This document shows positions 26,454 through 35,476 of a stretch of DNA of 64,000 nucleotides, piece after piece. Position 1 is the stretch's first letter; every line of letters begins with the position of its first letter. Made by a program: the position numbers and the translations under genes. Under the pieces are notes generated by a model that was given only the letters and a program-made list of their open reading frames with translations, had not been told where the DNA came from and did not search any database. Origin of the DNA: Kurthia senegalensis (GTDB lineage Bacteria > Bacillota > Bacilli > Bacillales_A > Planococcaceae). The stretch lies in the NCBI RefSeq assembly GCF_000285595.1, contig NZ_HE611067.1:78181-142180 (forward strand). The letters are read 5' to 3'.

Positions 26454-28823
26454 ATGAATTTAATTACACATAATTTACTTGATACACTGCAACAATTAAA
26501 CAAAGAGGCACAAGAAATACGTTGGATTACCGCCTTTGCGATGAAGTCAGGTGTGACAATCATGCTCGATTCTTTAAAAGAGGCACATGATCGAGGAGCA
26601 AATATTCAACTGCTCGTAGGAGATTATTTATGCATTACACAACCGGATGCACTACAACTTTTACACGATACATTACCAAGAGCAGAAATTCGTTTATACC
26701 AAGCACACGGACGGTCGTTTCACCCAAAAGCCTACGTGTATCGTCACGCGCAAGAACAACACGTAATCGTCGGTTCATCTAATTTATCAAATTCTGCGCT
26801 AACAACCGGTATCGAATGGAGTTTACATACCGTAAATCTCGAAACTTATGAAGAAGCTTCTGAACAATTTTTAACATTATTTTATGATCCAAATACCGTT
26901 CCTATTCATACGTTGTCGATTGAAAATTACCGTCACGTATATGATGAAACAAAACGGGCAATGCCTTTAACGAAAAAATGGAGTGCTGTTGAAGCAACTC
27001 AATTAATGTACGATTATACCGAGCATTCAGAAATGATTACTGAATCGAATATAGCAGACGAACCTTTAACACCTCGTCCTGCACAACAATTGGCACTTCA
27101 ATCCCTTCAAGAAACATTCGAACAAGGCTACGACAAAGCGATGGCTATTTTAGCAACAGGTCTTGGAAAAACTTATTTGGCGGCATTTTTCGCAAGAAAT
27201 TTTAAACGTGTGTTATTTGTCGCGCATCGTGAAGAAATTTTAGAGCAAGCGAAGCAAGCATTTCAACACGTACATCCTGAAAAGACAGTTGGTTTTTATA
27301 ACAAATTGAAAAAAGACACAAACAGCGACATGCTTTTCGCTTCTATTTATACACTTTCACAATCACATCATTTAGAAAAGTTTAATCGAGATGCATTTGA
27401 TTTAATTGTCATCGATGAGTTTCATCATGCTGCTGCACCGACTTATCACCGCTTACTCGAATATTTCGAGCCTTCTTTTCTTTTAGGTATTACCGCAACA
27501 CCAGATCGTTTAGATAACAAAGATGTTTATGAACTATGCGATGGCAATATCGCCATTGATATCCATTTCATCGAAGCAATTTCGAAAAATTGGTTAGCAC
27601 CTTTCCACTACTATGCGATAAAAGATACAATTGATTATTCGCAAATTCGGTTAGTCGGCATGCAATATGACGAAGAAGAACTTACATATCAACAACTTCA
27701 ACAACCTATACTCGAACATATATTTACGAAATGGATTGAGTTGAAACAAACACGAACAATTGCTTTTTGCTCATCTATTGCCCAAGCCAATTACATGGCA
27801 GATTATTTCCGTAAACGAGGCATTCGTGCAACATCCCTTACAGGTCAACATTCAAAAGAAGAACGTAAACAAAGTCGAATCGCACTAGAATTAGGAAAAA
27901 TAGACATTATTTTCACGGTCGATTTATTTAATGAAGGCGTCGACATTCCGAAAGTAGATACGTTACTATTCGTTCGTCCTACGGAATCGATTTCTATTTT
28001 CACTCAACAAATTGGAAGAGGTCTACGACTAGCGCCTCATAAAGAGAAATGTGTCATCATCGACTTTATCGGTAATTATCGTAACGCAGATCGCAAACTA
28101 ACGGCACTGAATCCGCATGCCAACAAAGCAACTTATCAAGCGATGCAAACCGTTCCAAATACAGATATCGTATTAAATTTAGATTTAGAAGTGATTGACT
28201 TACTAAAAGAAATGATTCGCAAAAATCAAACGTACAAACAAAAAATACTTTCTATTTTTAAAGAAATTAAATTAGAATTAGGGCGTCGTCCTACGTACTT
28301 AGAATTTTATTTCCAAAGTGGTTATAAAGAGTTGAATGTCGCAAAAGAATTCAAAACGTACGTACAATTATTAAAAGAAGCAAACGAACTGAGTGTACTG
28401 GAGCTCGATGTTTTTGAACGTATAAAACCCTTACTTATTGAAATCGAAAAAACAGCGATGTCGAAAAGTTATAAAATGGTCTTGCTCGACGCAATGTTGC
28501 AAAGGGGACCAGCCGATTGGTATAAGTCAATTACTGCAAGTGAAGCATCCATATATTTCAGCGCCTACTTAAAACAACCGACAAAACAAACAATTGATCC
28601 AATTGATTTCACGCCGCAAAAGGTTATTCGCCTACTAGAAAAAATGCCAATGACAAAATGGGCAGCGAGTAGTAAAGGCATGGCATCATTTGACGGTCAA
28701 ATTTTTCAATTTAACGTATCCATTCAGCCTAATGAACAAGAACTTATTTATGAATGGGTGAAAGAAATTTGTTCTTTCCGTTTGAATCGCTATTTTTCAA
28801 AAAAAGCTGAAAAACTGAATTAA
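26454..28823 (+). CDS. PLD-like / superfamily 2 helicase protein
   Basis: 789 residues in two modules. Residues 1-170 are a phospholipase D-like nuclease fold with the half-site HPKAYVYR (H90, K92) and GSSNLSNS (N110), as found in restriction-type helicases; the classic Asp of the HKD motif is absent. Residues 205-570 are a DEAD/DEAH helicase: Walker A ATGLGKT (234-240), DEFHH (321), ITATPDR (346), FTVDLFNEGVDIP and motif VI QQIGRGLRL. A C-terminal region of about 220 residues is unassigned. It likely loads on and cuts or remodels foreign DNA. It is translated right after the MazG-like gene and converges on dptH. Confidence 0.8.
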   Translation: MNLITHNLLDTLQQLNKEAQEIRWITAFAMKSGVTIMLDSLKEAHDRGANIQLLVGDYLCITQPDALQLLHDTLPRAEIRLYQAHGRSFHPKAYVYRHAQEQHVIVGSSNLSNSALTTGIEWSLHTVNLETYEEASEQFLTLFYDPNTVPIHTLSIENYRHVYDETKRAMPLTKKWSAVEATQLMYDYTEHSEMITESNIADEPLTPRPAQQLALQSLQETFEQGYDKAMAILATGLGKTYLAAFFARNFKRVLFVAHREEILEQAKQAFQHVHPEKTVGFYNKLKKDTNSDMLFASIYTLSQSHHLEKFNRDAFDLIVIDEFHHAAAPTYHRLLEYFEPSFLLGITATPDRLDNKDVYELCDGNIAIDIHFIEAISKNWLAPFHYYAIKDTIDYSQIRLVGMQYDEEELTYQQLQQPILEHIFTKWIELKQTRTIAFCSSIAQANYMADYFRKRGIRATSLTGQHSKEERKQSRIALELGKIDIIFTVDLFNEGVDIPKVDTLLFVRPTESISIFTQQIGRGLRLAPHKEKCVIIDFIGNYRNADRKLTALNPHANKATYQAMQTVPNTDIVLNLDLEVIDLLKEMIRKNQTYKQKILSIFKEIKLELGRRPTYLEFYFQSGYKELNVAKEFKTYVQLLKEANELSVLELDVFERIKPLLIEIEKTAMSKSYKMVLLDAMLQRGPADWYKSITASEASIYFSAYLKQPTKQTIDPIDFTPQKVIRLLEKMPMTKWAASSKGMASFDGQIFQFNVSIQPNEQELIYEWVKEICSFRLNRYFSKKAEKLN

Positions 28824-28826
28824 TCT

Positions 28827-28866
28827 AAAAAAAGGAATGCCCTGTATGTACGGAGCATTCCTTTTT
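28827..28866. terminator. bidirectional terminator between helicase and dptH
   Basis: Stem AAAAAAGGAATGC / GCATTCCTTTTT with A and T runs; it serves both convergent operons. Confidence 0.75.
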
Positions 28867-28882
28867 ATGTGTTATTTAATCA

Positions 28883-31800
28883 TTATTCCATCGCTGGAAC
28901 TTTTACAATTTTCGTTGTTTGTGGAGTTAATTCTTCTGCTTCCATAAACTGACCTTGTACGATACATTCCCCTTTTTTCAACGTGCGAAGTAGTTCAATA
29001 TCTTTTTTCATGTTCAGTTTATCTGCTACAAGATTTAATTCACTTTCTGAAGGTTTAAAGAAAACAGATGTTGCTGCATTTTCTAGCACGACTAACTCTT
29101 CTTTTCGGAAGTTACTAAATGTTTGTGTCGCAAACCAAACAGACATCCCAAATTTACGTCCTTCACGTAAAATTTTATCTGATGGTGATCCCGCTTTGAA
29201 ATTTAAATTTTGGGCTTCATCTAAAATAATTGGTAATGGGCGTGCTGCTGTATTAGACTGCGCAAAATACCATAAGTCCCAAAGAATAAATTCCGTCATC
29301 GCTTTTTTAATGGAATCTTGTTCAAATCCTTCAAATTGAATGACTGAAATTTGTCCTTTTTCATTGAAGTAGTCATCCCACGTAAATTCTTCATTGTAAC
29401 TAAATGGATCGATGTCTACAAAAAGAGCTAACTTATTAGCAATCGTTTCTGCTACTGCACTACTAATTTCTTCTGATTCTACGAGCATTTCCATCATCAA
29501 AGTTAAGGTCGCCTTATCGCCATACGCTTCAATACATTTTTTCGCAGCGCGATACAATGCATTCGATTGTTGCGGCCCAAAATTATAAACGCTCGTAAAT
29601 ACTTCTTTAATTCGTGAAGCAGTTTCTGTTGCAGGTTCCTTATTCACTTGTCCCGCAATCGTCTTATCTCGACGTATAAACGGGTTAATTGGGAAACCAT
29701 CAAAATAAACGACGCGTTCATGGAATTTATCCCCGACTGTATTTAAAAACACATCATCTAGTTGTGTTTTCGTATAACTACTGGAGTAGTCGACGATTAG
29801 TGCCGGTTGATCTTGCATTGCTAACTGGCGTAAGACCGATTGAATGAAATACGTTTTCCCTTGTCCAGATCGTCCTCCTATCACGAGGTGGCGATTGGCA
29901 AGTTGCTGTACTCCAAATTCCCAATAAACATGTTCATCGTTAGTTGTTATGCCGAGTAACGGCCGACTTCCTTCTATTTTCACTGGGGTTTCTGCAGCAA
30001 ATACTGCTTGTTCCTCTCGTAAAATAGAAGTTTCTCTTTCAAGAAAAGCGTCTTCTTCTACCATTTCTTGTACATTTTCAGCCACAATAGACTCTTCAAA
30101 GACTTCTTGTTCATTCGTTTCAATAATTTTTTCTATTTCTACGTTTGTGCTTTCTTCAAATGAAACTTCAGACTCTGGTTCTGAAATAAACTCATCAATC
30201 TCAACGATTTCTAACGATTTCTGTTTTGTTTTTTCTATTTGTTCGACAGATGAAAAGTCTCGATTTTTTAACTGTTCCATTGTCACACCAAGTGATTGGT
30301 AAGCAATTTGTTCAGGTACTTCATATACCATCACACCACTTTTACGCTCTTCTGTCTCTTCAACAAGTAGTTTTTTAAAGGACATAACGGCACCTTCGCC
30401 TAGTTCAGCGCGTAATGAATCGCTTAACGTAAACTCATCATTGAGCAACTGTTCTTTTAAATGTTCCGATAAGTTATAATCTTTTTCTGGCCAAATCATA
30501 TTTAACACCATTTTGTGTGCATTCATAATGTACATACGCATAAAGAAGTTACGTAAAAATTTAGCGTCAAATGAATCATTGTTTAAATATTCATTTAAGC
30601 GTAAATTTAACTCTTTTACTTGTGAAATCCCCTTATCGATAACGTTGCTCGCATTTTGACCAATTTTCACTTCAACCGGTAATAAATATACGTTAGGAAT
30701 CGTTTCTGTTTCTTCGACGCCAATTAATAATAAGTCATCACTACAGTTTCCTCGTCGCCCTATCGTTTTTCCAGAAAATAAGCCGTCTGCTTTTTTAAGC
30801 CCTACGTTTCCTGTCACACGCACGATTTCTTCCATCGAAATAGGAACCCATTTTATATGACTTTGCTCAAATCGTAATAATATGTGCTTAATAGCTGCTA
30901 CGATACTCATCTTCTCACGTTGATCATGTCCACGATTTTGTACAGCTCGTAACAACCATTCCCCGTTAAATGTATTAAATGCTTGAATAATATTTGTCAT
31001 CATTTCAGGTTGCACTTTTACACCGTGAGAAGCTAAAAATTCTTCAATCACACGGAAATATTGTGGCGATTTGTCTGTCACCGTAATCGCATCATAATGA
31101 TTACTAGATGAAAGTTGATCTGAGTAGTGGACGATAACGAGATCCGATGATGATTTCTCGAAATATTCTAGATCGACAGAAGGGTCAATAAAGGTCAACC
31201 ACGTACAAGAAGAATACAATTCACTTAGACGGTTTTCATCATCGGTTGTAATGTGTAATGAAATCACATTATTTTTATTGTATGGATCATTTCCTGAATT
31301 CGTTCTGTTCGCACTTAATTCATTAATATTTTTAGCAAATTCAAGAAGTTGTGTACGCTTATAATCGGATTGTCCAAGCCCAAAGCCTAAACGGTATCCA
31401 CCATTGTCGGTTTGATGCGATGAAGATGAAACATACAAACCACCGAGGCTCGTTGAGTTCGGTGCATCTGTCACTATTTGTTTGGCGATGCTTTCATTAC
31501 TATTCATTTTATAAAAGTTAATATGACTGTACGTAAGTTCTTCGTCCATTGAACATTTTGAAAAGCGCAACCGTTTTTGAATTTCAATTAACGTATCGAA
31601 GTCATCTAATTGTTTCGTATTTAAATCGACACCGAAAATTTCTTTCACTTGTTTTGGTAATTCTAATGAATTAAACAATTCAAAACTGCTAATACGATCT
31701 AAGTCATCGGTATAATAATGAATGTCTACCGTTAATAATTTCGTAAATGTCCCTTTCTTTTGAATATCTGCTTTAAACCAACGAAGAATCCCTTTTAATA

Positions 31801-34111
31801 CTTCGCTATCATTTTTAATATTAATAACGTTCATAATTAATGTCGGTTGTGCACTAATTTCAAATAAATACTCATAATAATTGACAAATTGAGACATTTT
31901 TTCGTTAATTACTTTTGCTAAAAAATTATTCGTTTCACCGATGGATACTTGTTCTTGCGGGCGATACTCATGCCACTCTACAAGTGAATCATTAGAATCT
32001 GGTTTATAAATTTCATTTCGATCATTTACTAAGTATGGAATGATATATGCTGGATTCAATTGTTTCAAAACATTACTATCAATCTCTTCTGCATTCATTT
32101 CATTTGCTAAAGCAAGTTGGTACGCTACGTTTAACGGTGAGAACGGCGTCATATATAAAGAAAAATCTTTCTCAAGCGTTCCTAAATAAAGTAAGTCGCG
32201 CTGTTCTGCTGTCATAAGTGCATTGTTTGAAATACTTTCAATTTCTTCATTAAATGTTTGGATATACGTTTCGGCTGCTCTACGTATGTCTTCCGTATAG
32301 TAAATGAAAGACGGAATTGATTCCGTTACACGTAATGCGTGTAAAAACTGCATATACGCTTGTTGCATTTTACTAGAAAGTGTTAGCTCTTTTTCGTATA
32401 GTTGACCATTACGTACGACAGCTGCGTATAGAGATTGCTCTAACCAAGTCGCTTCCCATTTGAAAAATACACGATGACGTTCCATTGTCGAATACGGATG
32501 TTGATGTAACATAACTTTCGCACCATCTTCTAAATACGCGAAAGACTGCTCATTTTTCATTTTGTATTCCCAAATTTTCGTATCTGTTATAGGCGTCGCA
32601 CGTAAAATATCGTCATCGATTTGAATAGGTAATACCGAGCCATTTCGACTTATATTAAATTCAAATTCTCGCGTTTCCTCGTCTAATAAAGCTGGTGTGA
32701 ATGAAATTGTATACCCTGTTCCATCCGCTTCCAACGTTTCATCAATTGTACTCACTTCGTATGGAATACTACCGTCGCCTAATGTTAATGTATTTTCATT
32801 ATTTAATTTAACGATGAAATTTCCTTTTGCATTTAATTTATACGCTGTTTTAAGTGCAGCATAATACGCTTGCTCATCTCGAATTACTAATAATTTAAAT
32901 GTAAAGTTACTTGATGACATATTTTCATGACGGTATGAAAAAGATGCGAATGATATGTCTTGATGTTGAAGAGGTAATGTCGCAATTAACGTTTTACCAT
33001 TCTTCACAACTTTCGATTTATGTTTTCCGTTAATATTTTCTTGTGCCACGCTTACTGAAAACGGTAATTTCACAATAATTTCGGCTGCTTCTTCTACGAT
33101 TGGTTGGAAAATAACTAAATCGAATGCTCGCTTTCCTTGCTTCGTATTCCAAAAAGAATTTATTTTTGAACGTCCTACAGACGTAATCAATTCCACTTGA
33201 ACTTTCTCTTCCATAAATGAAATATCTTTTTTCGTTGCTACTTTCTCTTTTTCTTCCAAAACTTTTGAAAAATCGATTTCTTTTTCATCTTTATAAATGT
33301 CTTTCCCAAAGTCATCATACTCTTCAATAAAGCGTTCTTCTGCATTGCCTAGTTCTCGAATTCGTGCATGTTCTTCAAAGGTTTCTGCATTTTCATCTAA
33401 GCGTTGTTTTAATGCTTTCTGAGCTCTTTTATGTTTAGCCGAACCTTCTACTTCTAAATCAGCTGCTTCAATAAATGTATGTAACTCTTTATCTGGATAA
33501 TAGCCTAATGTTTTGATTGATTCATAATCCATTTCCTCACTATAAATCCAACCTAATACGTCTTCAAAATCTAAAAATGACGCATTCTCAACATTTTTCA
33601 ATTCTTCTCTTCCAGCCAAATAATGATTCAAGAACGCTTTATTTTCTGCTGGAATTGTACTTTCTTCAACGAGCTTTTGAATGTTTCCAACGATTTGAGA
33701 AGCATTTAAAGGTAAGCCCTCTGCTGTTAAGTTACGGCTACCTCCTCGAATAGAATCTAGCATTTTATCAGAAATCATAATGATTGATGTATTTTTCCAA
33801 ATTCCTTTTTGCTCACTCATCTCATTACGTAAATTGACGATGAAATCAAGATGTGTGCCGTTCAGCGTCGTCGCAAATACATATTTGTAATCGCCAAAAC
33901 GTAATGCGACCGTTTCATAAGCTTCTTCCCCTTCTGCTTCGTATACAAAAGGCTCTGCTTCTTCTAGTTCACTAACCGCTTCCATAATGGACTGAATATA
34001 AGTTTCGTTCGGCAAAGATAAATAATAACGATTCACTTCTCCATTTTTAGCTTCTTCTTTAAAAAATGTTACGAATTGATTTGAAATAATATTATAAAAT
34101 TGCTTTAACAT
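28883..34111 (-). CDS. dptH: DptH, phosphorothioation-dependent restriction ATPase/nuclease
   Basis: About 1742 residues from ATG 34109-34111 (MLKQFYNIIS); upstream GTG 34130-34132 and ATG 34118-34120 are possible. The size fits DptH. The long N-terminal and middle part has no simple motif. Near residues 1125-1149 is a nuclease-like D...E-x-K pattern (DDLLLIGVEE, then LLPVEVKIG). An acidic, Glu-rich linker (about 1303-1370) leads to a HerA/FtsK-like ATPase: Walker A GGRSGQGKT at about 1412 and Walker B LPIILDEAQNL at about 1626. In E. coli and Salmonella, DptH with DptF and DptG attacks DNA lacking phosphorothioate marks. Its start overlaps the end of dptG, indicating coupled translation. Confidence 0.82.
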   Translation of the reverse strand: MLKQFYNIISNQFVTFFKEEAKNGEVNRYYLSLPNETYIQSIMEAVSELEEAEPFVYEAEGEEAYETVALRFGDYKYVFATTLNGTHLDFIVNLRNEMSEQKGIWKNTSIIMISDKMLDSIRGGSRNLTAEGLPLNASQIVGNIQKLVEESTIPAENKAFLNHYLAGREELKNVENASFLDFEDVLGWIYSEEMDYESIKTLGYYPDKELHTFIEAADLEVEGSAKHKRAQKALKQRLDENAETFEEHARIRELGNAEERFIEEYDDFGKDIYKDEKEIDFSKVLEEKEKVATKKDISFMEEKVQVELITSVGRSKINSFWNTKQGKRAFDLVIFQPIVEEAAEIIVKLPFSVSVAQENINGKHKSKVVKNGKTLIATLPLQHQDISFASFSYRHENMSSSNFTFKLLVIRDEQAYYAALKTAYKLNAKGNFIVKLNNENTLTLGDGSIPYEVSTIDETLEADGTGYTISFTPALLDEETREFEFNISRNGSVLPIQIDDDILRATPITDTKIWEYKMKNEQSFAYLEDGAKVMLHQHPYSTMERHRVFFKWEATWLEQSLYAAVVRNGQLYEKELTLSSKMQQAYMQFLHALRVTESIPSFIYYTEDIRRAAETYIQTFNEEIESISNNALMTAEQRDLLYLGTLEKDFSLYMTPFSPLNVAYQLALANEMNAEEIDSNVLKQLNPAYIIPYLVNDRNEIYKPDSNDSLVEWHEYRPQEQVSIGETNNFLAKVINEKMSQFVNYYEYLFEISAQPTLIMNVINIKNDSEVLKGILRWFKADIQKKGTFTKLLTVDIHYYTDDLDRISSFELFNSLELPKQVKEIFGVDLNTKQLDDFDTLIEIQKRLRFSKCSMDEELTYSHINFYKMNSNESIAKQIVTDAPNSTSLGGLYVSSSSHQTDNGGYRLGFGLGQSDYKRTQLLEFAKNINELSANRTNSGNDPYNKNNVISLHITTDDENRLSELYSSCTWLTFIDPSVDLEYFEKSSSDLVIVHYSDQLSSSNHYDAITVTDKSPQYFRVIEEFLASHGVKVQPEMMTNIIQAFNTFNGEWLLRAVQNRGHDQREKMSIVAAIKHILLRFEQSHIKWVPISMEEIVRVTGNVGLKKADGLFSGKTIGRRGNCSDDLLLIGVEETETIPNVYLLPVEVKIGQNASNVIDKGISQVKELNLRLNEYLNNDSFDAKFLRNFFMRMYIMNAHKMVLNMIWPEKDYNLSEHLKEQLLNDEFTLSDSLRAELGEGAVMSFKKLLVEETEERKSGVMVYEVPEQIAYQSLGVTMEQLKNRDFSSVEQIEKTKQKSLEIVEIDEFISEPESEVSFEESTNVEIEKIIETNEQEVFEESIVAENVQEMVEEDAFLERETSILREEQAVFAAETPVKIEGSRPLLGITTNDEHVYWEFGVQQLANRHLVIGGRSGQGKTYFIQSVLRQLAMQDQPALIVDYSSSYTKTQLDDVFLNTVGDKFHERVVYFDGFPINPFIRRDKTIAGQVNKEPATETASRIKEVFTSVYNFGPQQSNALYRAAKKCIEAYGDKATLTLMMEMLVESEEISSAVAETIANKLALFVDIDPFSYNEEFTWDDYFNEKGQISVIQFEGFEQDSIKKAMTEFILWDLWYFAQSNTAARPLPIILDEAQNLNFKAGSPSDKILREGRKFGMSVWFATQTFSNFRKEELVVLENAATSVFFKPSESELNLVADKLNMKKDIELLRTLKKGECIVQGQFMEAEELTPQTTKIVKVPAME

Positions 34112-35474
34112 ATTGCGCATCCCCACTGTCACTTTTTTTATCTAAATAATTCAATTGATCGAGTAAATGAACTACTTCTTCCTTCGATTGATCGTCTAAA
34201 AATACACCACGTTTTTCAAGTGCCAACCATAAATAATTGAGTTCAAGTCGACTATTTTTAGGTCCTACACAAACTGCAATCATCGTTAATAATTGCTTCG
34301 GACTGATTGCTAATAATGAACCTAGTGAGCCCCCATTTTTACGATAAAAACGACGTAAAAACATATCAAATGCTTTCGTATATCGTGAATACACTTCGTC
34401 TTTTACTTGTAAACGAACTAATTCAACTAAATCACGGAATGCCTCGTCCAGCGATTGGTTCGTGTAAGAAATCGGTTCTACATCATCTAAACGAACCGCC
34501 ATCACTTGATTAATCCATTCGTAAATAGAGCGGACAAATTGTTGCGTCGCTTCTTCTCCTTGCATCTTGAAAAACTGCTCGTAATCATGATAAAACCAAT
34601 TATTTTCCTCTGTAAAAGTGTTCGCGCCGAGAATATTCAATGCATGTTCATGCGCATAAAAATAACGAAATTCTTCTTTTAATAGCTTGTAGCCGTAACG
34701 ATAACCATCACGCCACTTTTGGGCACGTTCTGTATTTAAAAACATCGTAATCGAAAATGGCTTTTCTGCATCAAATTGCGTAAAACGATTCGTCTGAACG
34801 ATCATTTGTGTTAAAGCAAAATAACAATATTGAACGAAAAAATCTTCTAAATTTGTAATTAAAAATGTAGGATTTGTTGCTAAAACACGCAAATCCTCTA
34901 CAAATTGTTGTTGCATGAATGAAAATAGTTGCTTATATTGCACAGCTTCTTTAAAAGTAGCTTGCTCAACCATCGTTAAATTCATAATAGAGCTTAATAA
35001 ATCTTGGCTTTCTAGCGTCGCAAAAATAGATTGAATTTCTTCAAGGTTTTGACGAATGAATAAATCATAAAAAAAGTGAAAGTACATAATCTCCCCTTTT
35101 TCTTCTTTACTCGTCTCTGTGAATGGAATGTATTTTAACTGCTCAAATTTATACACATTTCCATTTTCAATTTCTTTTAATTCGTTTTTTAAATAATTAA
35201 CAAATGCTGCCTTAGATTGATCTGTATCAAATTTTCCGCTTTGTATAATTTCTTCTACAGCTTGCTCATTACGCTCGTAATATTTACTTTCATTTCCGAT
35301 GACACGTAAAACCGCAGCTACTACAGGTGAGAACCCACCTTCAAAATTGGCACGTTCTGGATTACGTGTAGGGAAAGGCGTTACGTACGTATTTTTACGA
35401 CGATTTAAAGCATAGCCTTTTTCACCGATAATTTTTTCTATTTCTGCAAAATTCAGTTCAAACGTTTTATTCAT
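34092..35474 (-). CDS. dptG: DptG, phosphorothioation-dependent restriction protein
   Basis: 460 residues, helical and without a nucleotide-binding motif. The N-terminus (NTYVTPFPTRNPERANFEGG) and the C-terminal end (LNYLDKKSDSGDAQYVKAIL) match what I recall of the DptG family. DptG is a structural partner of DptF and DptH in the restriction complex. ATG 35474 lies two bases after the dptF stop, and its 3' end overlaps dptH by about 20 bases, so the three genes are one tightly packed operon. Confidence 0.82.
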   Translation of the reverse strand: MNKTFELNFAEIEKIIGEKGYALNRRKNTYVTPFPTRNPERANFEGGFSPVVAAVLRVIGNESKYYERNEQAVEEIIQSGKFDTDQSKAAFVNYLKNELKEIENGNVYKFEQLKYIPFTETSKEEKGEIMYFHFFYDLFIRQNLEEIQSIFATLESQDLLSSIMNLTMVEQATFKEAVQYKQLFSFMQQQFVEDLRVLATNPTFLITNLEDFFVQYCYFALTQMIVQTNRFTQFDAEKPFSITMFLNTERAQKWRDGYRYGYKLLKEEFRYFYAHEHALNILGANTFTEENNWFYHDYEQFFKMQGEEATQQFVRSIYEWINQVMAVRLDDVEPISYTNQSLDEAFRDLVELVRLQVKDEVYSRYTKAFDMFLRRFYRKNGGSLGSLLAISPKQLLTMIAVCVGPKNSRLELNYLWLALEKRGVFLDDQSKEEVVHLLDQLNYLDKKSDSGDAQYVKAIL

Positions 35475-35476
35475 TG

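Noticed and set aside
29949..30302. Ser-rich plus-strand frame inside dptH
   Set aside because: Mirror of the Glu-rich linker of DptH; no initiation signals.
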